The notes below the pieces were generated by a model. The model ran no database searches. It was given only the letters and a program-made list of their open reading frames with translations, and was not told the DNA's origin. Source: Bacteroidota bacterium (GTDB lineage Bacteria; Bacteroidota; Bacteroidia; Chitinophagales; Chitinophagaceae). Taken from it: a DNA stretch of 64,000 bases. The position numbers were made by a program, and so were the translations under genes. The stretch lies in the NCBI GenBank assembly GCA_016711825.1, contig JADJSG010000004.1:434001-498000 (forward strand), in the 5' to 3' direction. Below are positions 9,163-18,315 of this stretch, one piece after another (positions within the stretch are counted from its first letter, which is position 1; the number at the start of each line of letters is the position of its first letter).

Positions 9163-10662
9163 TTATTTAAAGTACTTGCCGACTATGGGTAAAAATGTAA
9201 AATTTTTTCTATCCAAAAGCAAAACCACTCCCAGAAAAACTCCCATCAATAAAGTACTGAATAACAGTTTTAGCATCATACCATCAACCGCTTGATTAAA
9301 GAAATACGATAAAATACTCAGTACAATAATTAAGCCTAAATACGTACCAATTCGTTTTAAGGGATACGATACAGGATAATATTTTTGCCCTAAGAGATAA
9401 CTGCAAATCATCATAAATAAATAACAAATAAGTGTAGCCCAGGCACTGCCTGTATAGCCGTATTTGGGTATCCAAAGCACATTGAGCACAATGGTAATAA
9501 GGGCCCCTGCGATGGTAATACCTGCACCATACCAATTTTTATTGGTAAGCTTGTACCAAATAGAAAGATTATAATAGATACCTAAAAATACCCCACCTAG
9601 AGCGAGTATAGGCACAATATGAATACCTTCACCATAATCAGGATACTTGAGAGTCATGATCGCTTTAAAGACATCTAAATAAAGACTAACAAATAAAAAC
9701 ATCAATGAACAGGCAATCACAAAAAACAACATCACTCTTGCATAGGTTGCTTTCGCATCTTGGTTTTTAGCTTGATTAAAAAAGAATGGTTCCGCAGCTA
9801 GTCGAAACATTTGTATAAAGATGGTAATCAGGATTGCTAATCGAAAATTAGCCGCAAATACACCCAATTCATGTTTTGCTTGTAAGGCAGGCAATGGACT
9901 TACATGCTGAAACACCAGTCGGCTAAGCATATCATTGATCATACCACCTAATCCCACAATGATTAATGGCATAGAATAAATCATGACTTCCTTCCATACT
10001 TTTACATCAAATCGCCATTTGATACTCATCCATTGGGGTGCCAGTAATAATAAGGTAACAGCTGCCCCAATCACATTGCCAATTAAATAATAGGCGATAC
10101 CTGTACTTTCATCATACCCTAACAATAAAAAACTGTGCGGATGTTGCCTGGCAATATTCGGACAAACCCCTAAATACCAAATCACGATACCCACATTCAA
10201 AGCAATACCTATGAGTTTGATAAAGGCATATTTTCTGGGTCTTTCTTCTTGTCGCAACTTTGCAAAGGGCAGGGCACTCAAGGTATCAAAAAACAAGATG
10301 ATGGCCATATAGGTGAGAAACTCAGGATGGGCCTGCAAATCAGTAAAGGCAACTAATGGACCTTGTAACAGCAATAATACCCCTGTTAGGATAAACGTTG
10401 ATATCAAAATCGAATTAAACAATGTACTATACAAGGTATTTTTCTCAATATGATTAGAGAAACGGAAATAGCTTGTTTCGAGCCCATAGGTAAACAAGAT
10501 ATTGAGAAAAGGAAAGATGGCATACACCTGGGTGATATCAGCAATATTTACAGGCTGGTATAAATAAATCAGCGAAAAGTTTAAGATATATCCTAAAAAA
10601 CGAGTGGCGATACTGGGTACTCCATACCATAAGGTTTGACCAGCTAATTTTTTTATACTCAA
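9163..10662 (-). CDS. Polysaccharide flippase-like membrane protein (MATE/MOP superfamily)
   Basis: 499 aa, about 13-14 hydrophobic helices throughout, with the N-terminal MSIKKLAGQTLWYGVPSI that is characteristic of Bacteroidota Wzx-like oligosaccharide flippases. Members of this superfamily move lipid-linked glycans across the inner membrane. The start codon is TTG (10660-10662), chosen because the conserved N-terminus begins exactly there and no upstream ATG is in frame. It is convergent with the OppC-type permease and has no glycan genes directly beside it. The second flippase of the window is at 51275-52543. Confidence 0.82.
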   Translation of the reverse strand: MSIKKLAGQTLWYGVPSIATRFLGYILNFSLIYLYQPVNIADITQVYAIFPFLNILFTYGLETSYFRFSNHIEKNTLYSTLFNSILISTFILTGVLLLLQGPLVAFTDLQAHPEFLTYMAIILFFDTLSALPFAKLRQEERPRKYAFIKLIGIALNVGIVIWYLGVCPNIARQHPHSFLLLGYDESTGIAYYLIGNVIGAAVTLLLLAPQWMSIKWRFDVKVWKEVMIYSMPLIIVGLGGMINDMLSRLVFQHVSPLPALQAKHELGVFAANFRLAILITIFIQMFRLAAEPFFFNQAKNQDAKATYARVMLFFVIACSLMFLFVSLYLDVFKAIMTLKYPDYGEGIHIVPILALGGVFLGIYYNLSIWYKLTNKNWYGAGITIAGALITIVLNVLWIPKYGYTGSAWATLICYLFMMICSYLLGQKYYPVSYPLKRIGTYLGLIIVLSILSYFFNQAVDGMMLKLLFSTLLMGVFLGVVLLLDRKNFTFLPIVGKYFK

Positions 10663-10784
10663 GGTAATATGCAGTTTGAAAGGGTAAAAGTATAAAATGC
10701 TTTTGTTTAAAAGATTATAAATTTTTGCCTATTTGTAAACTGTCACATTAAGAATTAATTGACATGGTAACATTTCAAATTGCT

Positions 10785-10792
10785 TACTTTTG
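10785..10792 (+). promoter_or_regulatory. Bacteroidota -7 promoter box
   Basis: TACTTTTG matches TAnnTTTG exactly and lies 16 bp before the ATG of the coiled-coil protein at 10808. No clear TTTG -33 element sits at the usual spacing. Confidence 0.5.
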
Positions 10793-10807
10793 TACAAATA
10801 AATAATC

Positions 10808-11674
10808 ATGAAAAAAACACTGTTAACCCTATTGACTTGTATGAGTCTCTCCTCTTTATTAGTGGCACAAAATGCAAAAGAAACGAGTATTGAATTTAAC
10901 AAAAAAAGCCAGCCTGCGGTAAGTGCTGATTTTGATATGCCCGGTATGATTACCGAAGGAGCCATCAAGAAAAAAATGAAAGATGCCAAAATCAAAGGTG
11001 GCAATTCGAAAGATGGATTTATCACATATGCCGAAGTGATTATACCAGAAATCAGGGCTGAGAAAATGGATGTGTATTTTAAAATAGAAGACAAGACCAC
11101 TTCTTCCACTTTGTATATGCTTACTTCAAAAGGATATGAAAACTTTATGAGTCAAGCAACAGACCCTGAAGTAAGTGCTAAAACCATTGCATACATCACT
11201 TCTCTTAAAAAGGACATCATGACTTATGGTTACAATGATGAAATAGCCAAACAAACCGAGAAACAAGAAGACTTAGAAAAAGACCTGAAAAAGGCTGTTA
11301 AAAAAGGCGAATCATTGGTTAAAGACAAGGCTCAAACAGAAAGCAATATCAATAAGAATCAAAATAATATTGGGAATTTAAAAGCTGACAAAGAAAGCCA
11401 GCAAAAAACCCTGGATTTTGTACGTGCAAAAACAGGTACAGTAGAGCAAATGAATTCAATAAAAAAAGAAATCAGCAAACAAGAAGATGCAGTAAAAAAA
11501 GCCACAAAAAAATATGAAAGTGCTTTAGAAGATGCAGATGACTATAAAAAAGATCTTGAAAAAACAAACACTAATATCAACGAAAACCAAAGTGAACAAG
11601 TGCGTTTGAAAGGAGAGATTGAAAAAGTAAAATCTTTGATTGCTGATTTGAAAGGCAAATTAAGTGCTTTGTAA
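10808..11674 (+). CDS. Secreted coiled-coil protein
   Basis: 288 aa. A signal peptide (about residues 1-20, ending SSLLVAQ) precedes a roughly 120-residue globular part, then about 145 residues of charged heptad-like sequence (K/E/Q/N-rich, residues about 135-288) that should form a long coiled coil. Secreted or periplasmic proteins of this shape are common and uncharacterised in Bacteroidota; I do not recognise a named domain. Its own -7 box upstream and a strong terminator at 11709-11734 suggest a single-gene transcript. Confidence 0.78.
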   Translation: MKKTLLTLLTCMSLSSLLVAQNAKETSIEFNKKSQPAVSADFDMPGMITEGAIKKKMKDAKIKGGNSKDGFITYAEVIIPEIRAEKMDVYFKIEDKTTSSTLYMLTSKGYENFMSQATDPEVSAKTIAYITSLKKDIMTYGYNDEIAKQTEKQEDLEKDLKKAVKKGESLVKDKAQTESNINKNQNNIGNLKADKESQQKTLDFVRAKTGTVEQMNSIKKEISKQEDAVKKATKKYESALEDADDYKKDLEKTNTNINENQSEQVRLKGEIEKVKSLIADLKGKLSAL

Positions 11675-11708
11675 ATCATTTTATATTGCAAAAAAATAGT
11701 TTAAAAAA

Positions 11709-11734
11709 ACGTCAGCAAATGCTGGCGTTTTTTT
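11709..11734 (+). terminator. Rho-independent terminator
   Basis: Stem acgtcagca / tgctggcgt with a 2-nt loop (one G-T pair), followed by seven T. It lies 35 bp after the stop of the secreted coiled-coil gene. Confidence 0.85.
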
Positions 11735-11946
11735 ATGGGCATTCATTTTTTTACCTATATACCCTTAATAGTAAAGTTGGTAAAACTCAACATGAGAAGC
11801 TATTGCAACAGTGATTAATTACGATTTACAAATCAATAATAACACCAAACACATTAAAGAACATTTCTTTTATTTAACCCGATATTCATTGTGTATAGAA
11901 GTTATACCGATATTTTGTTAAAATACTTAATGAGCTTAATGAGTAT
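11735..11946. other. Non-coding stretch between two terminators
   Basis: AT-rich, with no reading frame of note on either strand. It is bounded by the 11709 terminator and the hairpin beside the recG stop. A short plus-strand RNA ending at 11975 is possible, but no convincing promoter is seen. Confidence 0.4.
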
Positions 11947-11975
11947 AAGTTCCGCTTTAAAGCGGAGCTTTTTTT
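11947..11975. terminator. Terminator hairpin abutting the recG stop
   Basis: Perfect palindrome tccgctttaaagcgga (11951-11966), extended by aag/ctt arms and followed on the plus strand by seven T that overlap the recG stop codon (11974-11976). On the minus strand it follows recG directly but has only a weak U tract. It probably acts in both directions between the convergent genes. Confidence 0.7.
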
Positions 11976-14085
11976 ATGAAATACGGCTCCAAATTTCCTG
12001 TTGCTTGCGACTTGTAAGCCAGGTTTTGAGCGGAATATATTCTGCCCTATCCAGGTAGGGGTCTTGTTGCAATATCTCAATAGCTACCTGACGAGTGGTA
12101 GCCATCAAGGCTACATCTTTAATAATATCGGCTATCTTTAAATCTGCTGCACCACTTTGTCGTACCCCATCAAGCTCGCCAGGTCCACGCAAGGCTAAAT
12201 CTTTTTCGGATATCGCAAAACCACTTGTTTCAGTCACCATCGTATGCATCCTTTCTTTCCCTATTTGACTCAGTTTACTCCCTGTGAGTAATATACAATA
12301 CGACTTATCGGCACCACGGCCTACTCTCCCTCGCAACTGATGCATCTGCGATAGGCCAAAACGCTCAGCACTTTCAATCACCATCACACTGGCATTGGGT
12401 ACATTTACCCCAACCTCAATCACCGTGGTTGCTACAAGTATATGCGCTTGTCCGTTGATAAAACTTCGCATATTGTGTTCACGTTCATCTTGTGTTTGTT
12501 TGCCATGTACCATAGCGATATGATAGGTATGGTCAGGAAAAAACTGTTTGACCTGCTCGTAACCTGCATACAAATTTTCATAATCAAGTTTTTCACTTTC
12601 TTCGATCAATGGATACACAATATAAATTTGTCGCCCCAATGCTATTTCATGCTTTATAAAATCCATCACTTTAGCACGATAGATTTCACTACGATGTACG
12701 GTTGTAATAGGCTTACGTCCTGGAGGCAATTCTTTTATAATTGATACGTCTAAGTCGCCATAACTTGTCATGGCAAGCGTACGTGGTATGGGTGTGGCAG
12801 TCATCACCAATATATGAGGTGGCAAGGTGTTTTTTTGCCAAAGCTTTGCTCGTTGCGCCACGCCAAAACGGTGTTGCTCATCGATGATACTGAGACCTAA
12901 ATTATTAAAAATTACTTTATCTTCTATCAGGGCATGGGTACCAATCAGTATTTTGAGATCTCCTTTTTGTAAACTTTCCAGGATTATTTTTCGTTCTTTG
13001 GCTTTTGTTTTTCCACTCAAAAAACCAATTTCAATATTCATTTCACACAACAATGCCTTGATACTTACATAATGCTGTGAGGCAAGTATTTCGGTGGGTG
13101 CCATCAAACAAGCCTGAAAACCATTGTCGATGGCTAATAGCATACATAGCAATGCTACAATGGTTTTGCCACTGCCGACATCTCCTTGCAACAAACGATT
13201 CATTTGACTCCCTGTTTGTGTATTTTGTCTGATTTCTTTCAATACTTTTTTCTGATCATTGGTAAGCTCAAAAGGTAAATGATGTTTGTAAAAGGTATTA
13301 AACACCTCCCCTACTTTTTCAAACACAAACCCTTTTACATATTGGTGATTGAGTTTCAGTTTACAAATATTGATTTGATGCAGAAACAATTCTTCAAATT
13401 TTAATCGATAAATCGCTTGTTGTAACTGTTGCTCACTTTCAGGAAAATGAATTTGCCTGATGGCCTCATACCGACTGCATAAATGAAATGCATTGATGAT
13501 TTTAAGGGGCAGCATGTCTACAACGTCTTTGGCTTGTATGCTATTAAACAATTGTTGCACGAGCTTTACATACAAACGACCCGACAACCATTTGGCTTTA
13601 AGTTTTTCGGTAGAGCTATATACAGGCTGAAAGGAAGGAAAGCTGTCTAACTCACTATTTTCAATGGCATCTACTTCGGGATGGGTGATATTCCAAAAAC
13701 CGTTAAAACGGCTTGCTTTCCCATACACTAAAAAATGACCTCCTCTTTCGATCATTCGTTCAATACCCACAATACCTTGAAACCATACCAAATCCATACC
13801 ACCGCTCCCATCTTTAAATGTGGCTACAAGCCGGCGACCTTTGCCATTGCCTGTCACCTCACTGTAAGTGATTTTGCCTATGAGTTGCACGGTAGCCCCT
13901 TCTTCTGGAATGTCTTTGATTTTGGTAAAACTACTTCTATCCATATACCTAAAAGGATAATGGCTGAGCATATCACCAAAGGTATGAATATTGAGTTCTT
14001 TACGAAGCAAATCACCCTTAAGCGGACCCACTCCTTTAAGGTATTCGATAGGGGTTAATAAGATATCACGGCTGTGGGTAAACAT
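11974..14085 (-). CDS. recG: ATP-dependent DNA helicase RecG
   Basis: 703 aa from the ATG at 14085 (a TTG four codons upstream would add MKRN). It has an N-terminal wedge/OB domain (about residues 1-250), then a superfamily 2 helicase core. Motif I reads LLQGDVGSGKT, motif II is the DEQH box in LSIIDEQHRFG, motif III is VMTATPIPRT and motif VI is QLRGRVGRG. RecG remodels stalled replication forks and Holliday junctions by fork regression. Length matches the family. It is convergent with the coiled-coil gene and has no operon partner. Confidence 0.97.
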   Translation of the reverse strand: MFTHSRDILLTPIEYLKGVGPLKGDLLRKELNIHTFGDMLSHYPFRYMDRSSFTKIKDIPEEGATVQLIGKITYSEVTGNGKGRRLVATFKDGSGGMDLVWFQGIVGIERMIERGGHFLVYGKASRFNGFWNITHPEVDAIENSELDSFPSFQPVYSSTEKLKAKWLSGRLYVKLVQQLFNSIQAKDVVDMLPLKIINAFHLCSRYEAIRQIHFPESEQQLQQAIYRLKFEELFLHQINICKLKLNHQYVKGFVFEKVGEVFNTFYKHHLPFELTNDQKKVLKEIRQNTQTGSQMNRLLQGDVGSGKTIVALLCMLLAIDNGFQACLMAPTEILASQHYVSIKALLCEMNIEIGFLSGKTKAKERKIILESLQKGDLKILIGTHALIEDKVIFNNLGLSIIDEQHRFGVAQRAKLWQKNTLPPHILVMTATPIPRTLAMTSYGDLDVSIIKELPPGRKPITTVHRSEIYRAKVMDFIKHEIALGRQIYIVYPLIEESEKLDYENLYAGYEQVKQFFPDHTYHIAMVHGKQTQDEREHNMRSFINGQAHILVATTVIEVGVNVPNASVMVIESAERFGLSQMHQLRGRVGRGADKSYCILLTGSKLSQIGKERMHTMVTETSGFAISEKDLALRGPGELDGVRQSGAADLKIADIIKDVALMATTRQVAIEILQQDPYLDRAEYIPLKTWLTSRKQQEIWSRIS

Positions 14086-14437
14086 GTTTCTTTTCAAATC
14101 AAAAGTAATCGTTTTCAGAAAGCAGTTTGCATAATTAATTGATTTTTTTTATATCAATTCCGCAAAGCATTTTTTGTAAATGACCTTTTCCCTTTCAGCG
14201 ATTCAGCCAAGTAGCAGCTATCGACTTTTTTGCCAGGGGCTTTGTGAAGATGTATTGTATGATTAATCCAGATATTGTAAATTATAAAAAAAGGGGTTGA
14301 GTGAAGTCGAAGTGTCAAGTATGGAGACGGCTTTGGAGGGCGTTCAACAACATTACAAAGAGAATGAGGGTACTTTTACGGATAATCATTCAAAAAAGTA
14401 ATTATTTTTACTTTCTACCCAATTTAAACCAAACCCT
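14086..14437. other. Intergenic region with a degenerate dispersed-repeat-like motif
   Basis: About 350 bp between divergent recG and the sterol-desaturase gene. It must carry both promoters, but I find no exact TAnnTTTG box close to either start. The segment ggggttgagtgaagtcgaag (about 14293-14312) resembles intergenic repeats seen in many bacterial genomes. No supported gene. Confidence 0.4.
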
Positions 14438-15583
14438 ATGGCAACAAACAAACAACCGACTTTTGCTTTTGGCGAAGGAAAAATCAGTGGCTATGCTGCT
14501 ATTTTTTTATCACTACTTTCTTTCTTTGCTGTGTTTTGTTTTAAATTTCCTGAGCTACTTACTTCACCGGAATTTCGGGAAGTATATACGGGTGAATCGA
14601 TGAAATACTTATTGGTTGCATGTATCATCGCTTCATTCTTTTTTGCAGTTTTGAGCTTTCTATTGAGTAATGTCAAACGATGGGCTCTCATGGGCATTCT
14701 TATTTCAGTCGTTACTATATTACTTGGCGGCTTTACAGTAGAAGGTCGTGCGGTGGCACCCTCCAGCTGGCATTTAGGGCTCGACTGGTTATTGCTCGAT
14801 TTATTACTCATGGCTGTGATCTTTATTCCCATTGAAATGGTATGGCCTAAAAACAAAGAACAATCAAAATTTCATCCTGAATGGCGTACCGATTTGGTTT
14901 ATTTTGTGGTCAGCCATTTATTTATTCAGTTTTTTGGTGTCATTGCCCAAGCCCCCGCATCCTTGTTTTTTGGATGGATGGGGTTAAGTCAATTACATGC
15001 AATGGTTCAGTCACTACCTTTTATGCTTGAATTATTTTTAGCTTTTTTTCTGACAGACCTTTGTCAATACTGGGCCCATCGTTTTTTTCATAGTCATTCA
15101 TTTCTATGGCGTTTTCATTCAGTGCATCATTCTACACAACACATGGATTGGCTTGCAGGCAGTCGCACCCATTTTGTAGATATTTTCGTTACACGTGCAT
15201 CGGCATTTATTCCTCTTTATGTATTTGGGTTTTCGACCTTGGTGTTTAATATTTACATTGTATTTATGGCAATACATGCTGTATTGATTCATGCAAATAC
15301 ACGTATTCAATTTGGGTTTTTAAAATATATTATTGCGACACCTCAATATCATCACTGGCATCATTGCGAAGATCCGAAATACTATGGCAAAAATTTTGCA
15401 ACCATTTTTCCATTTATCGACAAAGTATTTGGTACTTATTATTTACCTGGCAATGAATGGCCTGAAGGAACAGGTTTGCATGAAGCCAATTATCCAAAAG
15501 GGTATGTCAAACAATTAATATATCCTTTTACCAAAAGTCCGTTTGATGAAAACCTTCATATGGAAGATCGCTCAAAACGATAG
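14438..15583 (+). CDS. Sterol desaturase / fatty acid hydroxylase family membrane enzyme
   Basis: 381 aa with several N-terminal membrane helices (to about residue 190). The family's histidine clusters follow: HRFFH, HSVHH and, near residue 305, HHWHH, which bind a di-iron centre. Enzymes of this family hydroxylate or desaturate lipids using O2 and reductant. Bacteroidota members may act on sterol-like, carotenoid or ceramide-type lipids; the substrate cannot be decided. The start ATG at 14438 leads into MATNKQPTFAFGEGKISGY. Single gene, with the convergent RNase G gene 53 bp away. Confidence 0.85.
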   Translation: MATNKQPTFAFGEGKISGYAAIFLSLLSFFAVFCFKFPELLTSPEFREVYTGESMKYLLVACIIASFFFAVLSFLLSNVKRWALMGILISVVTILLGGFTVEGRAVAPSSWHLGLDWLLLDLLLMAVIFIPIEMVWPKNKEQSKFHPEWRTDLVYFVVSHLFIQFFGVIAQAPASLFFGWMGLSQLHAMVQSLPFMLELFLAFFLTDLCQYWAHRFFHSHSFLWRFHSVHHSTQHMDWLAGSRTHFVDIFVTRASAFIPLYVFGFSTLVFNIYIVFMAIHAVLIHANTRIQFGFLKYIIATPQYHHWHHCEDPKYYGKNFATIFPFIDKVFGTYYLPGNEWPEGTGLHEANYPKGYVKQLIYPFTKSPFDENLHMEDRSKR

Positions 15584-15636
15584 AAAAAAACAAAATGAAG
15601 CTGGGTTTTCATAAAATTCAATAAGAATTCAATGTA

Positions 15637-17196
15637 CTAAAACTTGATTTCCTCAGCAGTATTTTTATCAAAAAAGCGATATTTGATAAATTCAAATCCG
15701 GCGTCTTCTACAATTTCGAATGGTCCGTATTGTTTTTTCCATTTTGCAAAAATAGAATTGCCAAAAAGCCCTTTTTTAAATATTAAATGCGATTTGACAA
15801 TGGGATGTACATGCAATTCAAGTTTCACATTGAGATTGGCTAATAAATATTTGATATGTTTTTCGATATCGTCTAACAATAATTGGGTCGAACGAACTTT
15901 TCCGGTGCCTTCGCAACTGGGGCATGTTTCACCTGTTGAAATTTTTATTTCGGGTCGTAATCGTTGACGGGTGATTTGCAATAAGCCAAATTTCGACAAT
16001 GGCAATACGCTGTGTTTAGCCCGGTCTTCGCTCATGAGTTCTTCCACAATTCTTACAATATCGCGCCTGTATTCGGGATTACGCATATCAATAAAATCAA
16101 CCACTACAATACCGCCAATATCGCGCAATCTCAATTGTCGGGCAATTTCTTTTGCGGCCTCTGTATTGGTTTTAATCGCAGTTTCTTCCTGATTTTCGTT
16201 TGAAAATTTGTGCCCGCTATTTACATCGATTACATGTAAGGCCTCTGTATGTTCGATAATGAGATACCCTCCACTGTCGAGCATTACCGTTTTGCCAAAC
16301 GATGATTTTACTTGCTTTGATATGCCAAAATGATCAAAAATATTAGCCCCATTTTGGTAAAACGATACAATACTTTCTCTGCCTGGTGCTACATTAGCGA
16401 TGTATTCAATAGCGTCATTGACAATGGCTTTATCGTTGGCTACTATTTTATTAAAATCTTTATTAAGCAAGTCGCGTAAGAGTGATGTGGTTTTATTTTG
16501 TTCACTCAATATTTTAAAAGGTGGTTTGGCTGCTTTCAGGTTAAACTGAATGCTTTTCCACGATTCGATAATACTTAATAAATCTTTATGAAGTTCGGCA
16601 GTACTTTGGCCTTCGGCTGCAGTACGTACGATTACGCCAAAGTTATTTGGTTTGATACTTTCAATAATTTTTTGCAATCGCTTACGTTCTTCTGTAGAAT
16701 GTATTTTGCGCGACACATTGACAAAGTTATTGAAAGGAGTTACTACAATAAATCGGCCTGGCAATGATATTTCGCAACTAACCCTTGGTCCTTTTGATGA
16801 AATAGGTTCTTTGAGTATTTGAACCAGTACATTGGGTTTGCCTTGCATGATATCAGCTACTTTACCCGTTTTGACGATTTCGGGCTCGAGTTGAAATTTT
16901 GAAAAATCGAAACTCCCACCCGACTTATCGTGGATGGCCATTTCGGTAAATTTCAATAAACTCTTAAAGTAAGGGCTTAAATCAGTATAATGCAAAAAGG
17001 CGTCTTTGTCATGACCAATATCGACAAAAACAGCATTTAAGCCAGGCATAATTTTGCGTACTTTGCCGAGGTACATATCACCGACGTTAAAACTTCCACC
17101 TGAATTGTCAAAATGTAGCTCTACGAGCTTTTTATCTTCTAAAAGTGCAATTTCAATACCGCTATCGATGGATTGAATGACGAGTTCTTTGTTCAA
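15637..17196 (-). CDS. rng: Ribonuclease E/G family endoribonuclease
   Basis: 519 aa, close to RNase G length and lacking the long C-terminal scaffold of enterobacterial RNase E. The N-terminal S1/RNase H-like part includes GDMYLGKVRKIMPGLNAVFVDIG. Catalytic carboxylates are in HVIDVNSGHKF and VVDFIDM. The zinc-link CPSCEGTG is at about residue 430. It cuts single-stranded A/U-rich RNA, maturing rRNA and initiating mRNA decay. It is the last gene of the group HU, TPR protein, 29-aa ribosomal protein, RNase G. A perfect 14-bp inverted repeat (17245-17277) lies in its leader. Confidence 0.95.
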   Translation of the reverse strand: MNKELVIQSIDSGIEIALLEDKKLVELHFDNSGGSFNVGDMYLGKVRKIMPGLNAVFVDIGHDKDAFLHYTDLSPYFKSLLKFTEMAIHDKSGGSFDFSKFQLEPEIVKTGKVADIMQGKPNVLVQILKEPISSKGPRVSCEISLPGRFIVVTPFNNFVNVSRKIHSTEERKRLQKIIESIKPNNFGVIVRTAAEGQSTAELHKDLLSIIESWKSIQFNLKAAKPPFKILSEQNKTTSLLRDLLNKDFNKIVANDKAIVNDAIEYIANVAPGRESIVSFYQNGANIFDHFGISKQVKSSFGKTVMLDSGGYLIIEHTEALHVIDVNSGHKFSNENQEETAIKTNTEAAKEIARQLRLRDIGGIVVVDFIDMRNPEYRRDIVRIVEELMSEDRAKHSVLPLSKFGLLQITRQRLRPEIKISTGETCPSCEGTGKVRSTQLLLDDIEKHIKYLLANLNVKLELHVHPIVKSHLIFKKGLFGNSIFAKWKKQYGPFEIVEDAGFEFIKYRFFDKNTAEEIKF

Positions 17197-17244
17197 AGCT
17201 GTAATGGTTTCTTACAACAATAATCATACACACACTATAACAAA

Positions 17245-17277
17245 CATGTATTTTATTTATAAAAAATAAAATACATG
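17245..17277. repeat. Perfect 14-bp inverted repeat in the RNase G leader
   Basis: The arms catgtattttattt and aaataaaatacatg are exact complements around a 5-nt loop. The hairpin lies 49 bp upstream of the RNase G start and downstream of the 29-aa gene. It is AT-rich and not followed by a U tract in the direction of transcription, so an RNA structure or processing site seems likelier than a terminator. Confidence 0.7.
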
Positions 17278-17311
17278 CATTGATGAGTTACCGCCTATTA
17301 TCCTAAGAAAA

Positions 17312-17401
17312 TTATTTTTTCTTATGACGGTTCTTTCTTAAACGTTTTTTACGTTTATGGGTTGCAATTTTGTGTCTTTTACGTTTTTTTCCGCAAGGCA
17401 T
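17312..17401 (-). CDS. 29-aa basic ribosomal protein, AURKAIP1/COX24 (mS38-like) domain
   Basis: The frame from ATG 17399-17401 to TAA 17312-17314 encodes MPCGKKRKRHKIATHKRKKR followed by LRKNRHKKK: 29 residues, most of them Lys, Arg or His. This matches the short proteins annotated as AURKAIP1/COX24-domain in Bacteroidota, related to the mitochondrial small-subunit protein mS38. It lies 25 bp after the TPR gene and 115 bp before RNase G on the same strand. The ribosomal role is family knowledge; the reading frame is seen directly. Confidence 0.85.
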   Translation of the reverse strand: MPCGKKRKRHKIATHKRKKRLRKNRHKKK

Positions 17402-17426
17402 GATTAAAATGTTTTTGTTAAAAAAA

Positions 17427-18278
17427 TTATTTAAATGTCGTTATATAGTTATCTATTTCCTTTGTAAATTCTGGATTATTGACCAATGCTTTGCATTGTT
17501 CAAACAAACTGATGGCTTTTTGCTTGTTGCCACTTCCTTTGTATGCTTCGGCTAAGAAGTACAATGCTTCGGTATTATCCGGTTTCAACGAAAGAACTAA
17601 TTCTAATCTTTTGATGGCTTTGTCAAATTGCCCTGACTGTATCGCTAACTTTCCTAAAATGATATTTGCAGAAATGTTATTGCTGTCGGTTTTTGTTACT
17701 TCACGCAACAGGGTAACGCCTTTCATGGTTTCGCCCGTGCCTTCGGTGTAGCAAGTTGCCAATGCTATTTTGGTGTCGGTATTATTGGGATTGAGTTCGG
17801 ATGCTTTGCTAAAACACTCTATCGCCTCTAAAGCCAGCCACTTTCTTGTACCTGGTTCGCCTGATTTCTGCAGGAGCGCTAAGTACAAATTCCCGGCAAA
17901 GGTGATACTTTTTTCTGTATTTTCCAAAAAAGCAGCTTTTTTGTAATTAAAAGCGGCCATGTTTAGGTTATTTTCTTTCTCCCAAAATTCAGCAACATCT
18001 TTGTATGTCAATGCTGTATTGCTTTTTGTGGCTTTTTCATTCAATGAAGCAATCAATTTCTTTTTTTCAGCATTGAGCTTGTTTTCGCTCTCAATACTGT
18101 ATTTATTAAAATCGAGGGTTTCAATGTCGGCACTTGGGTTCATCGGATCGGCATGATCGGTATGACCATCTGCCTGGGCAGGCTTTTTATTTTTACTGCC
18201 TTTAAAATCAGCAAAGAAATAAATTCCTGTCAGCAATAGCAATGACACAACAACAGTGATAATTTGAATATTTCGCAC
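17427..18278 (-). CDS. Membrane-anchored tetratricopeptide repeat protein
   Basis: 283 aa. One N-terminal membrane helix (about residues 6-24) is followed by a charged linker. At least four TPR-like helical pairs follow; clear ones include AIECFSKASELNPNNTDTKI and AIKRLELVLSLKPDNTEALY. TPR domains bind other proteins; the partner is unknown. The position between HU and the 29-aa ribosomal protein in an RNase G group recurs in Bacteroidota, so a housekeeping role is plausible. A -7 box at 18302-18309 gives it its own promoter. Confidence 0.85.
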   Translation of the reverse strand: MRNIQIITVVVSLLLLTGIYFFADFKGSKNKKPAQADGHTDHADPMNPSADIETLDFNKYSIESENKLNAEKKKLIASLNEKATKSNTALTYKDVAEFWEKENNLNMAAFNYKKAAFLENTEKSITFAGNLYLALLQKSGEPGTRKWLALEAIECFSKASELNPNNTDTKIALATCYTEGTGETMKGVTLLREVTKTDSNNISANIILGKLAIQSGQFDKAIKRLELVLSLKPDNTEALYFLAEAYKGSGNKQKAISLFEQCKALVNNPEFTKEIDNYITTFK

Positions 18279-18301
18279 TTGGTAATTTAAAAAATGGAAG
18301 G

Positions 18302-18309
18302 CAAAAGTA
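18302..18309 (-). promoter_or_regulatory. -7 promoter box for the TPR gene
   Basis: Minus-strand TACTTTTG (exact TAnnTTTG), 24 bp before the TPR start and just after the HU stop, so the TPR-RNase G segment may be transcribed apart from HU. Confidence 0.5.
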
Positions 18310-18315
18310 ATACTT

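Noticed and set aside
14321..14398. 25-codon plus-strand frame (METALEGVQQHYKENEGTFTD onward) upstream of the sterol-desaturase gene
   Set aside because: No promoter box or recognisable product; it lies beside a repeat-like segment and is short enough to occur by chance.
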